Counted from the stretch's first letter, positions 24,711 through 33,490 are shown. The stretch: 35,270 nt of DNA from JBKEDH01 sp047975295 (GCA_047975295.1 JBKEDH010000050.1:1-35270); one strand, 5' to 3'. The notes: a model not told the origin generated them from the sequence alone. A program made the numbers and translations.

Positions 24711-24818
24711 ATGAATCAATTATTACAAAATAGTTATATTTTCAAGCCTTTTCTACATAAAGAGGGTTTTGCTATTACGGGTACTTCTACAATTACTACA
24801 ACCCCTTGGGGGTGTTAA
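24711..24818 (+). CDS. thr operon leader peptide (thrL analogue)
   Basis: A 35-codon ORF too short for routine gene calling. It ends ITGTSTITTTPWGC: 8 of residues 22-31 are Thr or Ile (six Thr, two Ile), using the codons ACG, ACT, ACA, ACC and ATT. The E. coli ThrL peptide shows the same kind of Thr/Ile run, and Thr and Ile are the end products of the pathway that follows. The ORF lies downstream of a good -7 box and upstream of an intrinsic terminator placed just before thrA. That is the order needed for ribosome-mediated attenuation: stalling at Thr/Ile codons when the charged tRNAs are scarce would let transcription continue into thrA. Sequence, spacing and context agree; expression is untested. 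Confidence 0.85.
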   Translation: MNQLLQNSYIFKPFLHKEGFAITGTSTITTTPWGC

Positions 24819-24870
24819 TTACTTTTCTTTTAGGCTATTTTTGGTTTTATTCTTGAACCAATCTTTTTTT
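24798..24870 (+). promoter_or_regulatory. thr operon attenuator region with intrinsic terminator
   Basis: TTGGTTT (24841-24847) pairs with GAACCAA (24855-24861), a 7-bp stem including one G-T pair, followed by TC and seven T (24862-24870): an intrinsic terminator 33 bp before the thrA ATG. A second hairpin, ACAACCCC/GGGGTGT (24798-24815), lies inside the end of the leader ORF and would be covered by a ribosome at the leader stop. A possible antiterminator pairs AACC and CCU of that region with GGUU and AGG upstream of the terminator; this pairing is weak and speculative. Confidence 0.75.
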
Positions 24871-24902
24871 ACAAAAAATCTTAACAAACAATACTTTTTA
24901 AT

Positions 24903-27347
24903 ATGAAGGTTTTAAAATTCGGGGGAACATCGGTAGGTTCTCCAAAACATATAGAAAACGTTATGGATATTTTGGATCGCTATGCCAAAAATGAAGCTGT
25001 GGTATGCATAGTTTCGGCCGTTGGAGGCATAACCGACAAACTCCTTTTGGCCGGCAAGCAGGCACAGAACAAAGACAATGAGTACCACAACACGTTTAAT
25101 ACTATTAAACATACACATCTCAACATCATTAATACATTAAATCCTGAAAACAATGCTTCAATTTTGGCTTTTACGGAAAATACATTGGAAGCCTTAAAAA
25201 ATTTATTAGATGGTATTTACCTTATTAATGAATTATCGCCAAAAACATCGGATAAATTAATGGGATTTGGAGAAATACTGTCTTCATTTATTATAGCCGA
25301 AACCATGAAAAATCGTGGTTTTAACGCTGTTTGTAAAAACTCGCAAGATTTGGTGGTTACCAATTCCAATTTTACCAAAGCCGAAGTCGATTTTAATGTT
25401 TCCAACAAAAATATTGTTGAATATTTCAATGCTATTAATCAAAACATTACTATTTTACCGGGTTTTATAGCCCGATCGGCTGTGGGCGAACCAACTACTT
25501 TGGGTCGTGGTGGTTCCGATTTTACTGCTGCCATTATTGCTGCTGCATTGCATGTAAAACAGTTGGAAATATGGACCGATGTTAGCGGCATGTTTACCGC
25601 CAACCCAAAATTGGTAAAACAGGCCTATCCCATAGCAAAAATATCGTATCAGGAAGCCATGGAACTTTCACATTTTGGAGCTAAAGTACTATATCCGCCA
25701 ACGGTACAACCAGTATTAGATCTCAATATTCCCATTCATATAAAAAATACATTAGAGCCCGATGCCGTGGGTACGGTAATTTCCAATACCGAAGAACATT
25801 TGGCTACTGCTGTAACAGGTATCAGCAACATTCCAAACATAGCCCTTTTAACCTTGCAAGGTAGTGGCATGATTGGTATTCCGGGATTTTCGAAACGTTT
25901 GTTTGAAACGCTTTCATTGGAAAAAATAAATGTTGTTTTAATTACTCAGGCATCGTCCGAACATTCTATTTGTATCGGTATTGATGCCAACGATGCCGAA
26001 CATGCAAAAACACTTATCGACACCACTTTCGAACATGAAATAACACTGCACAAAATAGATCCCATTGCCGTTGAGACAGGACTGTCCATAATTGCTCTTG
26101 TAGGCGACAATATGAAAAACCACCAAGGCATTAGTGGTAAAATGTTTAGTGCTTTGGGCAAAAACAATATTAATATTCGGGCAATTGCACAAGGTGCATC
26201 CGAAAAAAATATTTCGGCAGTTATTTTGGAAAGTGATGTTAAAAAAGCATTAAATACGCTTCATGAACAGTTTTTTGAAAGCAAAACCAAACAGCTTAAT
26301 GTATTTATTACCGGAGTTGGTAACGTGGGCGAAAAATTAGTTGAACAAATCAAAAAACAACGCAGCTATTTAAAAGCTAATTTAAAGATAAATTTGCGGG
26401 TTGCAGGACTTTCCAACTCCAAAAAAATGATTTTTTCAGAAGAAGGTATCGACCTAAAACAATGGCAATCGCTTTTGGATAATGGCGAACCTGCTTCATT
26501 AGATGGATTTTTTAAAAAAACCAAAGACCTAAACCTACGCAACAGTATTTTTGTCGATGTTACCGCCAATAAGGCCGTTGCCAATTTTTACGAACATTAC
26601 CTACGTGAAAGTATTGGGGTTGTGGCCTGTAACAAAATTGCCTGCTCCAGCGATTACGAAAATTACAAAAACTTAAAGCGATTATCCTTAAAATACAATG
26701 CTCCTTTTTTGTTTGAAACCAATGTAGGAGCAGGATTGCCAATAATAGACACATTAAACAACTTAATGGCTTCGGGAGATGTGGTTACATCTATTCAGGC
26801 CGTTTTATCGGGTAGCTTAAATTTTGTTTTTAATAATTTTAACGATGGTACCAAATTTTACGATGTCGTTAAACAAGCGGCTGCCGAAGGTTATACCGAA
26901 CCCGATCCCCGCATTGATTTAAGCGGTGTTGATGTGGCTCGTAAAGTTTTAATACTGGCACGTGAAAGTGGTGTTGAAATGAATTTGGAAGATATTGAAA
27001 ACACTCCGTTTATGTCAAAATCCGGATTAAAAAGTACTTCTGTCGAAGCATTTTACGACACTTTAATTAAGGATGAGGCACATTACCAAGCTTTATATGC
27101 CTCTGCAAAAGCAAAGAATTGCCAGTTAAAGTATGTAGCACAGTTTAATAATGGTAAAGCCAGCGTAGGTTTACAGGAAATACCAAAAAACCATCCGTTT
27201 TACAATTTACAGGGCAAGGACAATATCGTGATGTTTTATACACAACGATATCCCGAACAGCCCATGATTATAAAAGGTGCAGGTGCGGGAGCCGAAGTAA
27301 CGGCTTCCGGAATTTTTGCCGATATTATTAGAATTGGAAATGGATAA
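24903..27347 (+). CDS. thrA: Bifunctional aspartate kinase / homoserine dehydrogenase
   Basis: 814 residues, the normal length of the fused enzyme. The aspartokinase domain opens with KFGGTSVGSP (4-13) and has TTLGRGGSDFTAAIIA and WTDVSGMFTANPK. A tandem ACT region follows (about 310-460; for example SSEHSICIGIDANDAEHAKT and NINIRAIAQGASEKNISAVI). The homoserine dehydrogenase half begins with the NAD(P)-binding NVFITGVGNVGEKL at residue 466 and contains FETNVGAGLPIID and YTEPDPRIDLSGVDVARKVLILARE. It catalyses the first and third steps from aspartate to threonine; the ACT pair is the usual site of Thr feedback inhibition. Transcription is probably controlled by the upstream attenuator. A 226-bp gap separates it from thrB. 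Confidence 0.98.
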   Translation: MKVLKFGGTSVGSPKHIENVMDILDRYAKNEAVVCIVSAVGGITDKLLLAGKQAQNKDNEYHNTFNTIKHTHLNIINTLNPENNASILAFTENTLEALKNLLDGIYLINELSPKTSDKLMGFGEILSSFIIAETMKNRGFNAVCKNSQDLVVTNSNFTKAEVDFNVSNKNIVEYFNAINQNITILPGFIARSAVGEPTTLGRGGSDFTAAIIAAALHVKQLEIWTDVSGMFTANPKLVKQAYPIAKISYQEAMELSHFGAKVLYPPTVQPVLDLNIPIHIKNTLEPDAVGTVISNTEEHLATAVTGISNIPNIALLTLQGSGMIGIPGFSKRLFETLSLEKINVVLITQASSEHSICIGIDANDAEHAKTLIDTTFEHEITLHKIDPIAVETGLSIIALVGDNMKNHQGISGKMFSALGKNNINIRAIAQGASEKNISAVILESDVKKALNTLHEQFFESKTKQLNVFITGVGNVGEKLVEQIKKQRSYLKANLKINLRVAGLSNSKKMIFSEEGIDLKQWQSLLDNGEPASLDGFFKKTKDLNLRNSIFVDVTANKAVANFYEHYLRESIGVVACNKIACSSDYENYKNLKRLSLKYNAPFLFETNVGAGLPIIDTLNNLMASGDVVTSIQAVLSGSLNFVFNNFNDGTKFYDVVKQAAAEGYTEPDPRIDLSGVDVARKVLILARESGVEMNLEDIENTPFMSKSGLKSTSVEAFYDTLIKDEAHYQALYASAKAKNCQLKYVAQFNNGKASVGLQEIPKNHPFYNLQGKDNIVMFYTQRYPEQPMIIKGAGAGAEVTASGIFADIIRIGNG

Positions 27348-27394
27348 GATGAAAAATTAAAAGTGAATAATTAAAAATAAACTATACAACAGTC

Positions 27395-27422
27395 AATCAT
27401 ACAAATTTAAACAGGCTCTTAA
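27395..27422. repeat. Solo terminal repeat of an interspersed element
   Basis: CAATCATACAAATTTAAACAGG followed by CTCTTAA closely matches the right end of the element at 30315-30470 (CAATTGATATAAATTTAAACAAG, CTCTAAG) and, in reverse complement, its left end. No partner end is seen nearby, so it looks like a relic. It sits between thrA and thrB, just before a possible internal promoter. Confidence 0.6.
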
Positions 27423-27430
27423 TATATTTG
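27423..27430 (+). promoter_or_regulatory. Possible internal -7 box before thrB
   Basis: TATATTTG matches TAnnTTTG and abuts the solo repeat end. It lies 143 bp before the thrB start; the -33 region is poor. It could give thrB-thrC expression independent of attenuation, but this is tentative. Confidence 0.3.
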
Positions 27431-27573
27431 ATAACATAATATTAAATTATTAGATTTTTAAAACGTTGAAAATTAGATAGATGATGAATTAGACTTTTAC
27501 TGTATACTAAAAAATAACAATTAAGAAACAAATATTTCTTTCCCTGCTTTTCAACTTTAATACTTTAAAAAAA

Positions 27574-28503
27574 ATGAACGAAATAAAAATATTCTCGCCC
27601 GCAACAGTAGCCAATGTCGCCTGTGGATTCGATGTTTTTGGATTTTGTCTGGATGCCATTGGAGACGAAATGGTAATACGTAAAACCGATAAAAAAGGTA
27701 TATTTATTACAAAAATAGAAGGTTTCGATTTACCATACGAACCCGAACTTAATGTTGCCGGTGTTTCGGCATTGGCCATGTACGAACACGCCAAACCCGA
27801 TTGTGGTTTTGAAATAGAACTTTATAAAAAAATAAAACCGGGAAGTGGTATTGGCAGTAGTGCTGCCAGTGCCGTAGGTAGCGTATTTGGCATAAACGAA
27901 CTTTTGGGCAATCCGTACAACAAAACCCAACTTACCCAATTTGCCATTAAAGGCGAAGCATTGGCCAGTAAAAGCGAGCATGCCGATAATCTTGCCCCTG
28001 CCTTATTCGGGGGCTTTACATTGGTAAAAAGTGTAGCACCTTTGGATATTTTGGAAATTCCATCACCAAAAAATCTCTACGCAACCATTATCCATCCGCA
28101 AATAGAAATAAAAACATCCGAAGCACGTGCTATTTTGCCCAAAGATGTTCCACTTAGCAATGCCGTAAAACAATGGGCCAATTTTGGTAGTTTGGTACAT
28201 GCCCTACATATTGGCAATTACGGTTTAATACAGCGGTCGTTGCACGATGTTATTGTCGAGCCTTACCGAAGCAAACTTATTCCATATTATAACGAAGTAA
28301 AAACCAACGCTTTAAAAGCAGGGGCTTTGGGTGCCGGTATTTCAGGTTCGGGACCATCTATTTTTACACTTAATGAAGGTTTGGAAACCGCAAAAAAAGT
28401 AGCCGAAAGCATGATTAATATATATGAAAAAACAAATATCGAGTTCGATGTCCATTTAACAAAAATCAATACTGAAGGGATTAAAATTATTAAAACAAGA
28501 TAG
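27574..28503 (+). CDS. thrB: Homoserine kinase
   Basis: 309 residues, GHMP kinase superfamily. N-terminal IFSPATVANVACGFDVFGFCLD is the homoserine kinase signature, and the ATP loop is KPGSGIGSSAASA (88-100). EHADNLAPALFGGFTL and the late ALGAGISGSGPSIFTL glycine-rich loop are intact. It phosphorylates L-homoserine for threonine synthase. A lipoprotein gene starts 10 bp after its stop and thrC follows, so all three are likely on one message. Confidence 0.97.
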   Translation: MNEIKIFSPATVANVACGFDVFGFCLDAIGDEMVIRKTDKKGIFITKIEGFDLPYEPELNVAGVSALAMYEHAKPDCGFEIELYKKIKPGSGIGSSAASAVGSVFGINELLGNPYNKTQLTQFAIKGEALASKSEHADNLAPALFGGFTLVKSVAPLDILEIPSPKNLYATIIHPQIEIKTSEARAILPKDVPLSNAVKQWANFGSLVHALHIGNYGLIQRSLHDVIVEPYRSKLIPYYNEVKTNALKAGALGAGISGSGPSIFTLNEGLETAKKVAESMINIYEKTNIEFDVHLTKINTEGIKIIKTR

Positions 28504-28513
28504 ATTTGGTTCT

Positions 28514-29011
28514 ATGAACTCGATAAAACTAAAATTACTTATTTTTCTATTATTCCTTCTAAATTCCTGTGCCATCAAAAGAGATAAAAAAGACGACATC
28601 TATTTTGTTTTCCGTTTTTATGACCACACCACCAAACAGCAGATTAAAAATACCGAAATGTCATTCTACAAAATAAAATATAATGGTATTTCTAATAAAA
28701 CTATTTTAAAACCTGTTAAAGTAAGCCTTAAAACCAATGAGAACGGATTTGTTAGATTGAAATATGGAAAAAAAATTTATGGAGAAACATTTGGAGATCA
28801 AAAATATAGAATAGTATCGTATAATTCGGATAAGCCCAGCCTTTTTTCTGTAAAAAAGGAAGGTTATAGAACAGATACTTTGGTTTGCAAATTTCTTTTT
28901 AAAGATTATTATAAAGATTTGAAAACAAGCATTATTTCCGATTCTATATTTTTGTATAAACATACAGATGAAGGAAATAAAAAAGAAAAATTACTAATTT
29001 ATAAAACATGA
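28514..29011 (+). CDS. Lipoprotein of unknown function inside the thr operon
   Basis: 165 residues. The signal peptide ends in LLNSC (Cys19), predicting a lipid-anchored envelope protein. The mature part is Lys/Tyr/Phe-rich with alternating beta-like segments (DDIYFVFRFYDHTTKQQIKNTEMSFYKI; NENGFVRLKYGKKIYGETFG; KKEGYRTDTLVCKFLF), reminiscent of a carboxypeptidase-regulatory-like or transthyretin-like sandwich, without a firm match. It starts 10 bp after thrB and its stop overlaps the thrC start in an ATGA, so it is translationally coupled to threonine synthase. It has no evident role in threonine synthesis, and its AT-rich codon use looks a little stronger than that of thrB and thrC, suggesting later insertion. 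Confidence 0.8.
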   Translation: MNSIKLKLLIFLLFLLNSCAIKRDKKDDIYFVFRFYDHTTKQQIKNTEMSFYKIKYNGISNKTILKPVKVSLKTNENGFVRLKYGKKIYGETFGDQKYRIVSYNSDKPSLFSVKKEGYRTDTLVCKFLFKDYYKDLKTSIISDSIFLYKHTDEGNKKEKLLIYKT

Positions 29012-30300
29012 AATACCACTCATTAAACCATAAAGCTCCAATATCGACTTTTAAAAATGCCGTAATAAAGGGTATTGCACCCGATAAGGGGTTGTACTTT
29101 CCCGAAAGTATTACACCTTTACCAAAAGCTTTTTTCGATAATATCGACCAACTAACGTATGCCGAAATAGCTTTCGAGGCCATTAAACAGTTTGTAACGC
29201 CCGAAATTCCTGAACCTGTTTTAAAAACAATTGTTGAAGAAACCTTATCCTTCAATTTTCCTGTGACAGAACTCAACAATCAAGTTTCAACATTAGAACT
29301 CTTCCATGGCCCAACTATGGCCTTTAAAGATGTAGGTGCTCGGTTTATGGCACGATGCTTAGGCTATTTTAACCAAAACAACAGCGAGGAAGTTACGGTT
29401 TTGGTAGCCACATCTGGCGATACCGGTGGCGCTGTGGCCAATGGCTTTTTAGGGGTTAAAGGTGTTAATGTTGTAATATTGTATCCCAGTGGAAAAGTGA
29501 GCGATATACAGGAAAAACAGCTCACCACTTTAGGCCAAAACATTAAAGCATTGGAAGTAAACGGTACTTTTGATGATTGCCAGGCTATGGTTAAAACTGC
29601 TTTTCTTGACAAAAGCATTACTGCTAAAATACAGTTAACCTCTGCCAACTCCATAAACGTGGCACGCTGGTTACCACAATTGTTCTATTTTATGTTTGCT
29701 TACCAACAATTGCACAATAAACACAATAATATCGTGTTTTCCGTGCCAAGTGGTAATTTTGGCAATATATGTGCCGGTATAATGGCACAACAATTAGGGC
29801 TTCCCATAAAACATTTTATAGCTTCCAATAATGCCAATAATGTGGTTACACGGTATTTGGAATCGGCATTGTACGAACCCAGACCGTCTGTACAGACCAT
29901 AAGCAATGCTATGGATGTTGGTGCACCAAGTAATTTTGTAAGGATTCAGGAAATTTATAAAAACGATTTTAATATACTTAAAGAAAATCTATCATCATAC
30001 AGTTTTTCGGACAAAGAAACCAAAGCGGCCATGTTAGAGCTGTACAACAATTACAACTACGTGGCCGACCCGCACGGAGCCGTTGGTTATTTGGGATGCA
30101 AGGCTTATTTAAAAGAAAACCCAAATAGCCATTGTGTATTTTTGGAAACCGCCCACCCTACCAAATTTTTAAATGTGGTTGAAGATGTTGTTATCCAGAA
30201 ACAGGATTTACCAAAACAGATCCAATCGGTAATGGGAAAAAAGAAAACAGCGGTTAAAATTTCAACTTACAATGAATTGAAACAGTTTTTAGTTGGATAA
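29008..30300 (+). CDS. thrC: Threonine synthase
   Basis: 430 residues. The opening is the bacterial thrC style (MKYHSLNHKAPISTFKNAVIKGIAPDKGLYFP). The PLP lysine is K107 in ELFHGPTMAFKDVGARFMAR, and TSGDTGGAVANGF and VPSGNFGNICAGIMA supply the phosphate-binding loops. It converts O-phosphohomoserine to threonine, completing the pathway encoded by this operon. The start overlaps the lipoprotein stop by 4 bp. A short inverted-repeat element begins about 15 bp after its stop; no conventional terminator was seen. Confidence 0.97.
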   Translation: MKYHSLNHKAPISTFKNAVIKGIAPDKGLYFPESITPLPKAFFDNIDQLTYAEIAFEAIKQFVTPEIPEPVLKTIVEETLSFNFPVTELNNQVSTLELFHGPTMAFKDVGARFMARCLGYFNQNNSEEVTVLVATSGDTGGAVANGFLGVKGVNVVILYPSGKVSDIQEKQLTTLGQNIKALEVNGTFDDCQAMVKTAFLDKSITAKIQLTSANSINVARWLPQLFYFMFAYQQLHNKHNNIVFSVPSGNFGNICAGIMAQQLGLPIKHFIASNNANNVVTRYLESALYEPRPSVQTISNAMDVGAPSNFVRIQEIYKNDFNILKENLSSYSFSDKETKAAMLELYNNYNYVADPHGAVGYLGCKAYLKENPNSHCVFLETAHPTKFLNVVEDVVIQKQDLPKQIQSVMGKKKTAVKISTYNELKQFLVG

Positions 30301-30314
30301 AAACTTTGATTTTT

Positions 30315-30470
30315 TAGGACCTGTTTAAATTTGTATGATAAACTTTTTGTAAAGTTTATTTTTGATACAGAATGAGGCAAAATAGAAGATAATAGCCGGG
30401 CTATTTGACGAAATTATGCGTAAAAAGAGACATAGAAAAACAATTGATATAAATTTAAACAAGCTCTAAG
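30315..30470. repeat. Non-autonomous element with terminal inverted repeats (copy 1)
   Basis: About 156 bp between thrC and the sulfatase gene. The left end (TTAGGACCTGTTTAAATTTGTAT) and the reverse complement of the right end (TTAGAGCTTGTTTAAATTTATAT) agree at about four of five positions. Inside is a perfect palindrome, AATAGCC-G-GGCTATT (30391-30405). No ORF of note is inside. The structure is that of a MITE or mobile-element remnant; one similar end occurs at 27395-27422 and a related element at 34325-34545. Parent transposase not in the window. Confidence 0.6.
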
Positions 30471-30555
30471 CTAACAGTAATGGTAGTGCTTTATTCTTTT
30501 TTATGTTATTAGTAAAAAAGCTATTTTAGCCTTTTAACATAAAACCTACTAAACC

Positions 30556-32169
30556 ATGCGCCTTTCAACTTTTTTAATCCTTTTTATTTTTTTAGTATAT
30601 TCTTGTGATAAGAAAGCAGATAAAAAAACGCCCCAATCACCAAAACAGCCAAATATTCTGTTTATCATGTCCGACGACCATGCATATCAGGCTATTAGCG
30701 CTTACAACAATTCGTTAATAGAAACACCTCATATAGACCGGATTGCAAACGAAGGCATTTTATTCAACAACGCTTCTGTAACAAACTCAATATGTGCGCC
30801 ATCGCGAGCAACCATTCTTACGGGGAAACATTCGCATATTAACGGAAAAATAGACAACTTATCCCCTTTCGATACCACGCAAACCACTTTTCCACAGTTA
30901 TTGAAAAAGGGCGGTTACCAAACAGCTATGTTCGGAAAATTGCACTTTGGAAATTCACCAAAAGGCTTTGATGATTTTATGATACTTCCCGGACAGGGCC
31001 ATTACATTAATCCCGATTTTATAACAACAAACGGAGAAACCATCAATAAAACCGGTTATGCTACCGATATTATTACCGATTTATCGCTTGAATGGTTGGA
31101 TAAAAAACGTAATCCCGACAAACCATTTTTATTAATGTACTTGCATAAAGCCCCACACCGCGCTTGGTGGCCTACTCCCGAAAAATTCAAAGCCTTCTCC
31201 AAACGCACTTTTCCTGAGCCGGAATCGTTGTTTGATGATTATAAAAACAGAGGAACCGCTGCTAAATTGGCCGAAATGAATATTTTAAAGCATATGATGC
31301 TTAGCTACGATTGCAAGGTTTATCCCGAAACCGTTAAAAAACTTGGTGTACAGACAGACCCAAGGGATGAAAACCATTTTCTTGGTAGTGAATTTTTCAG
31401 AATGAACAACGAACAAAAAGCATTATATCTACCCATATTGGATTCTATAAACAATCATTTTAAAACGCACTGGCCCAATATGAACAATGAGGAAAAAACA
31501 AGATGGAAATACCAGCGATATATTCAGGATTATTTGGCCTGTATTTCGAGTGTTGATGAGAATATCGGTCGGGTTTTAAAGTATTTGGATGATAATAATC
31601 TATCAGAAAACACGATTGTTGTCTATACTTCCGACCAAGGATTTTATCTCGGGGAACATGGTTGGTTCGATAAACGTTTTATGTATAGCGAATCGTTTAA
31701 AACCCCTTTAATAATACGTTGGCCACATACTATAAACCCTGGAATTACAAGCAACGAATTGGTTCAGAATTTAGATTTTGCACAAACCTTTCTGGAGGCG
31801 GCCGGACTACACATTCCCAACGATATGCAAGGCGAAAGTTTAATGCCTTTGCTACAAAACAAACCCGAACAATGGAACAGGGAAAGCGTATATTATCATT
31901 ATTACGAATATCCTGCAGAACACGCCGTAAAGCGACATTATGGTATTTCAACAAAACAATACAAACTTATCCATTTTTATCACGATGTGAACGAATGGGA
32001 ACTGTACGACCTTAAAAACGATTCGACTGAAATGAAAAACATATATCATAATCCCGAATACGCAGAAGTTGTTAAAACATTAAAAAGGAAATTAACCGAA
32101 CTGCGAAAAAAATATAAAGATTCTCCGGAATTAGACCAAAAATTCATCAATCGGTACAACAAAAGTTAA
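30556..32169 (+). CDS. Sulfatase lipoprotein (S1 family, formylglycine type)
   Basis: 537 residues. The lipoprotein signal ends in VYSC (Cys17). Arylsulfatase fold: calcium-site D40-D41 in FIMSDDHA; the maturation motif C80-A-P-S-R-A-T-I-L-T-G, in which Cys80 would become formylglycine; later YTSDQGFYLGEHGWFDKRFMY and TPLIIRWP. The last two stretches resemble the subfamily that includes GlcNAc-6-sulfatases (S1_11), which is a recollection, not a computed match. It would remove sulfate esters from glycans at the cell surface or periplasm. No SusC/D pair, glycosidase or maturase is adjacent, so it is not in a recognisable polysaccharide locus. It stands alone, behind the repeat element and ahead of gcvT. 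Confidence 0.93.
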   Translation: MRLSTFLILFIFLVYSCDKKADKKTPQSPKQPNILFIMSDDHAYQAISAYNNSLIETPHIDRIANEGILFNNASVTNSICAPSRATILTGKHSHINGKIDNLSPFDTTQTTFPQLLKKGGYQTAMFGKLHFGNSPKGFDDFMILPGQGHYINPDFITTNGETINKTGYATDIITDLSLEWLDKKRNPDKPFLLMYLHKAPHRAWWPTPEKFKAFSKRTFPEPESLFDDYKNRGTAAKLAEMNILKHMMLSYDCKVYPETVKKLGVQTDPRDENHFLGSEFFRMNNEQKALYLPILDSINNHFKTHWPNMNNEEKTRWKYQRYIQDYLACISSVDENIGRVLKYLDDNNLSENTIVVYTSDQGFYLGEHGWFDKRFMYSESFKTPLIIRWPHTINPGITSNELVQNLDFAQTFLEAAGLHIPNDMQGESLMPLLQNKPEQWNRESVYYHYYEYPAEHAVKRHYGISTKQYKLIHFYHDVNEWELYDLKNDSTEMKNIYHNPEYAEVVKTLKRKLTELRKKYKDSPELDQKFINRYNKS

Positions 32170-32382
32170 GTTTTTCAAATAGCCGTTTTGTTACATAAAA
32201 TAAACGTTTATTTATATTTCTAAAATGGAGAATCTCAAATTATTGATTATCAAAAACTCTCCGTTCCTTAGAGTGATATGGCAAACAAATTATCTGTTTT
32301 TACCCCTTGAGCTTTTGTTCTTTTATCGAACAATAATGAAATTTTATCTACTTTTACACCATAAACTAAAATGACACATAAA

Positions 32383-33465
32383 ATGAAAAATACAGCCTTA
32401 ACCGAAACTCATAAAGCCCTTGGTGCTAAAATAGTACCTTTTGCAGGTTTTAATATGCCCGTACAGTACGAGGGTGTAAATATTGAACACGAAACCGTTC
32501 GAAATTCGGTAGGTGTTTTTGATGTGTCGCATATGGGCGAATTTTTAGTCGAGGGCGAACATGCTTTGGAACTTATACAAAACGTAACTAGTAACGACGC
32601 TTCAAAATTAACCATAGGAAAAGCACAGTACAGTTGCTTACCTAATGAAAATGGTGGTATTGTTGATGATTTAATTGTTTACCAAGTTAAGGAAAACACC
32701 TATTTATTGGTTGTTAATGCCAGTAATATCGAAAAGGATTGGAACTGGATACAATCCAAAAATAGCATGGGTGCTACCATGCGCAATTTAAGCGACGATT
32801 ATTCGCTACTGGCCATTCAAGGGCCTAAAGCTGTAGAAGCCATGCAAATCTTGAGCAGTAAAGATTTATCGGCCATTAAATTCTATCATTTTGTGGTGGG
32901 CGATTTTGCGGGCATAGAAAATGTTATTATCTCGGCTACGGGCTATACCGGTAGCGGCGGTTTCGAAATTTATTGTAAAAACAGCGAAGTAAAACAAATT
33001 TGGGACAAAGTATTTGAAGCCGGTACCAATTACGGCATAAAACCCATCGGTTTGGCCGCTCGAGACACCCTTCGCTTGGAAATGGGCTATTGCCTTTACG
33101 GTAACGATATAAACGACAGTACATCGCCCATCGAAGCTGGTTTGGGATGGATAACCAAATTTACCAAAGACTTTACTAATGCCAATGCGCTGAAAAAAGA
33201 AAAGGAACACGGCACAGAGCGTAAATTAATTGCTTTCGAATTGGACGAACGTGGTGTTCCCCGGCAAGGTTACGATATTGTTGACGGTAATGGCCAAAAG
33301 CTGGGCGAAGTAACCTCAGGCACCATGTCGCCCAGTTTAGGTAAAGGTATTGGACTTGGTTATGTGCCTTCCGTTTTCTCTGAATTTGGAAGTAAAATAC
33401 ACATCCAAATCCGTAAAAATACCATACCTGCAACCGTTGTAAAGCTCCCTTTTTACAAGGGTTAA
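32383..33465 (+). CDS. gcvT: Aminomethyltransferase (glycine cleavage T protein)
   Basis: 360 residues from the ATG at 32383, which gives the usual MKNTALTETHKALGAKIVPFAG start; an in-frame ATG at 32371 adds four residues. GVFDVSHMGEF, ISATGYTGSGGFEIYC and GLAARDTLRLEMGYCLYG are the folate-binding and aminomethyl-transfer landmarks. It transfers the methylene carbon of glycine from the lipoyl H protein to tetrahydrofolate, releasing ammonia. The partner genes gcvH and gcvP are not in the window, as is common in this phylum. The next gene starts 25 bp downstream. Confidence 0.97.
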   Translation: MKNTALTETHKALGAKIVPFAGFNMPVQYEGVNIEHETVRNSVGVFDVSHMGEFLVEGEHALELIQNVTSNDASKLTIGKAQYSCLPNENGGIVDDLIVYQVKENTYLLVVNASNIEKDWNWIQSKNSMGATMRNLSDDYSLLAIQGPKAVEAMQILSSKDLSAIKFYHFVVGDFAGIENVIISATGYTGSGGFEIYCKNSEVKQIWDKVFEAGTNYGIKPIGLAARDTLRLEMGYCLYGNDINDSTSPIEAGLGWITKFTKDFTNANALKKEKEHGTERKLIAFELDERGVPRQGYDIVDGNGQKLGEVTSGTMSPSLGKGIGLGYVPSVFSEFGSKIHIQIRKNTIPATVVKLPFYKG

Positions 33466-33490
33466 TATGCTTTAAAACTATTAATGGGCC

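Noticed and set aside
24798..24815. CCCC-TTG-GGGG hairpin as the thr terminator
   Set aside because: It lies inside the leader ORF and its T-rich tail is interrupted; the hairpin at 24841-24861 with a clean T-tract is the better terminator.
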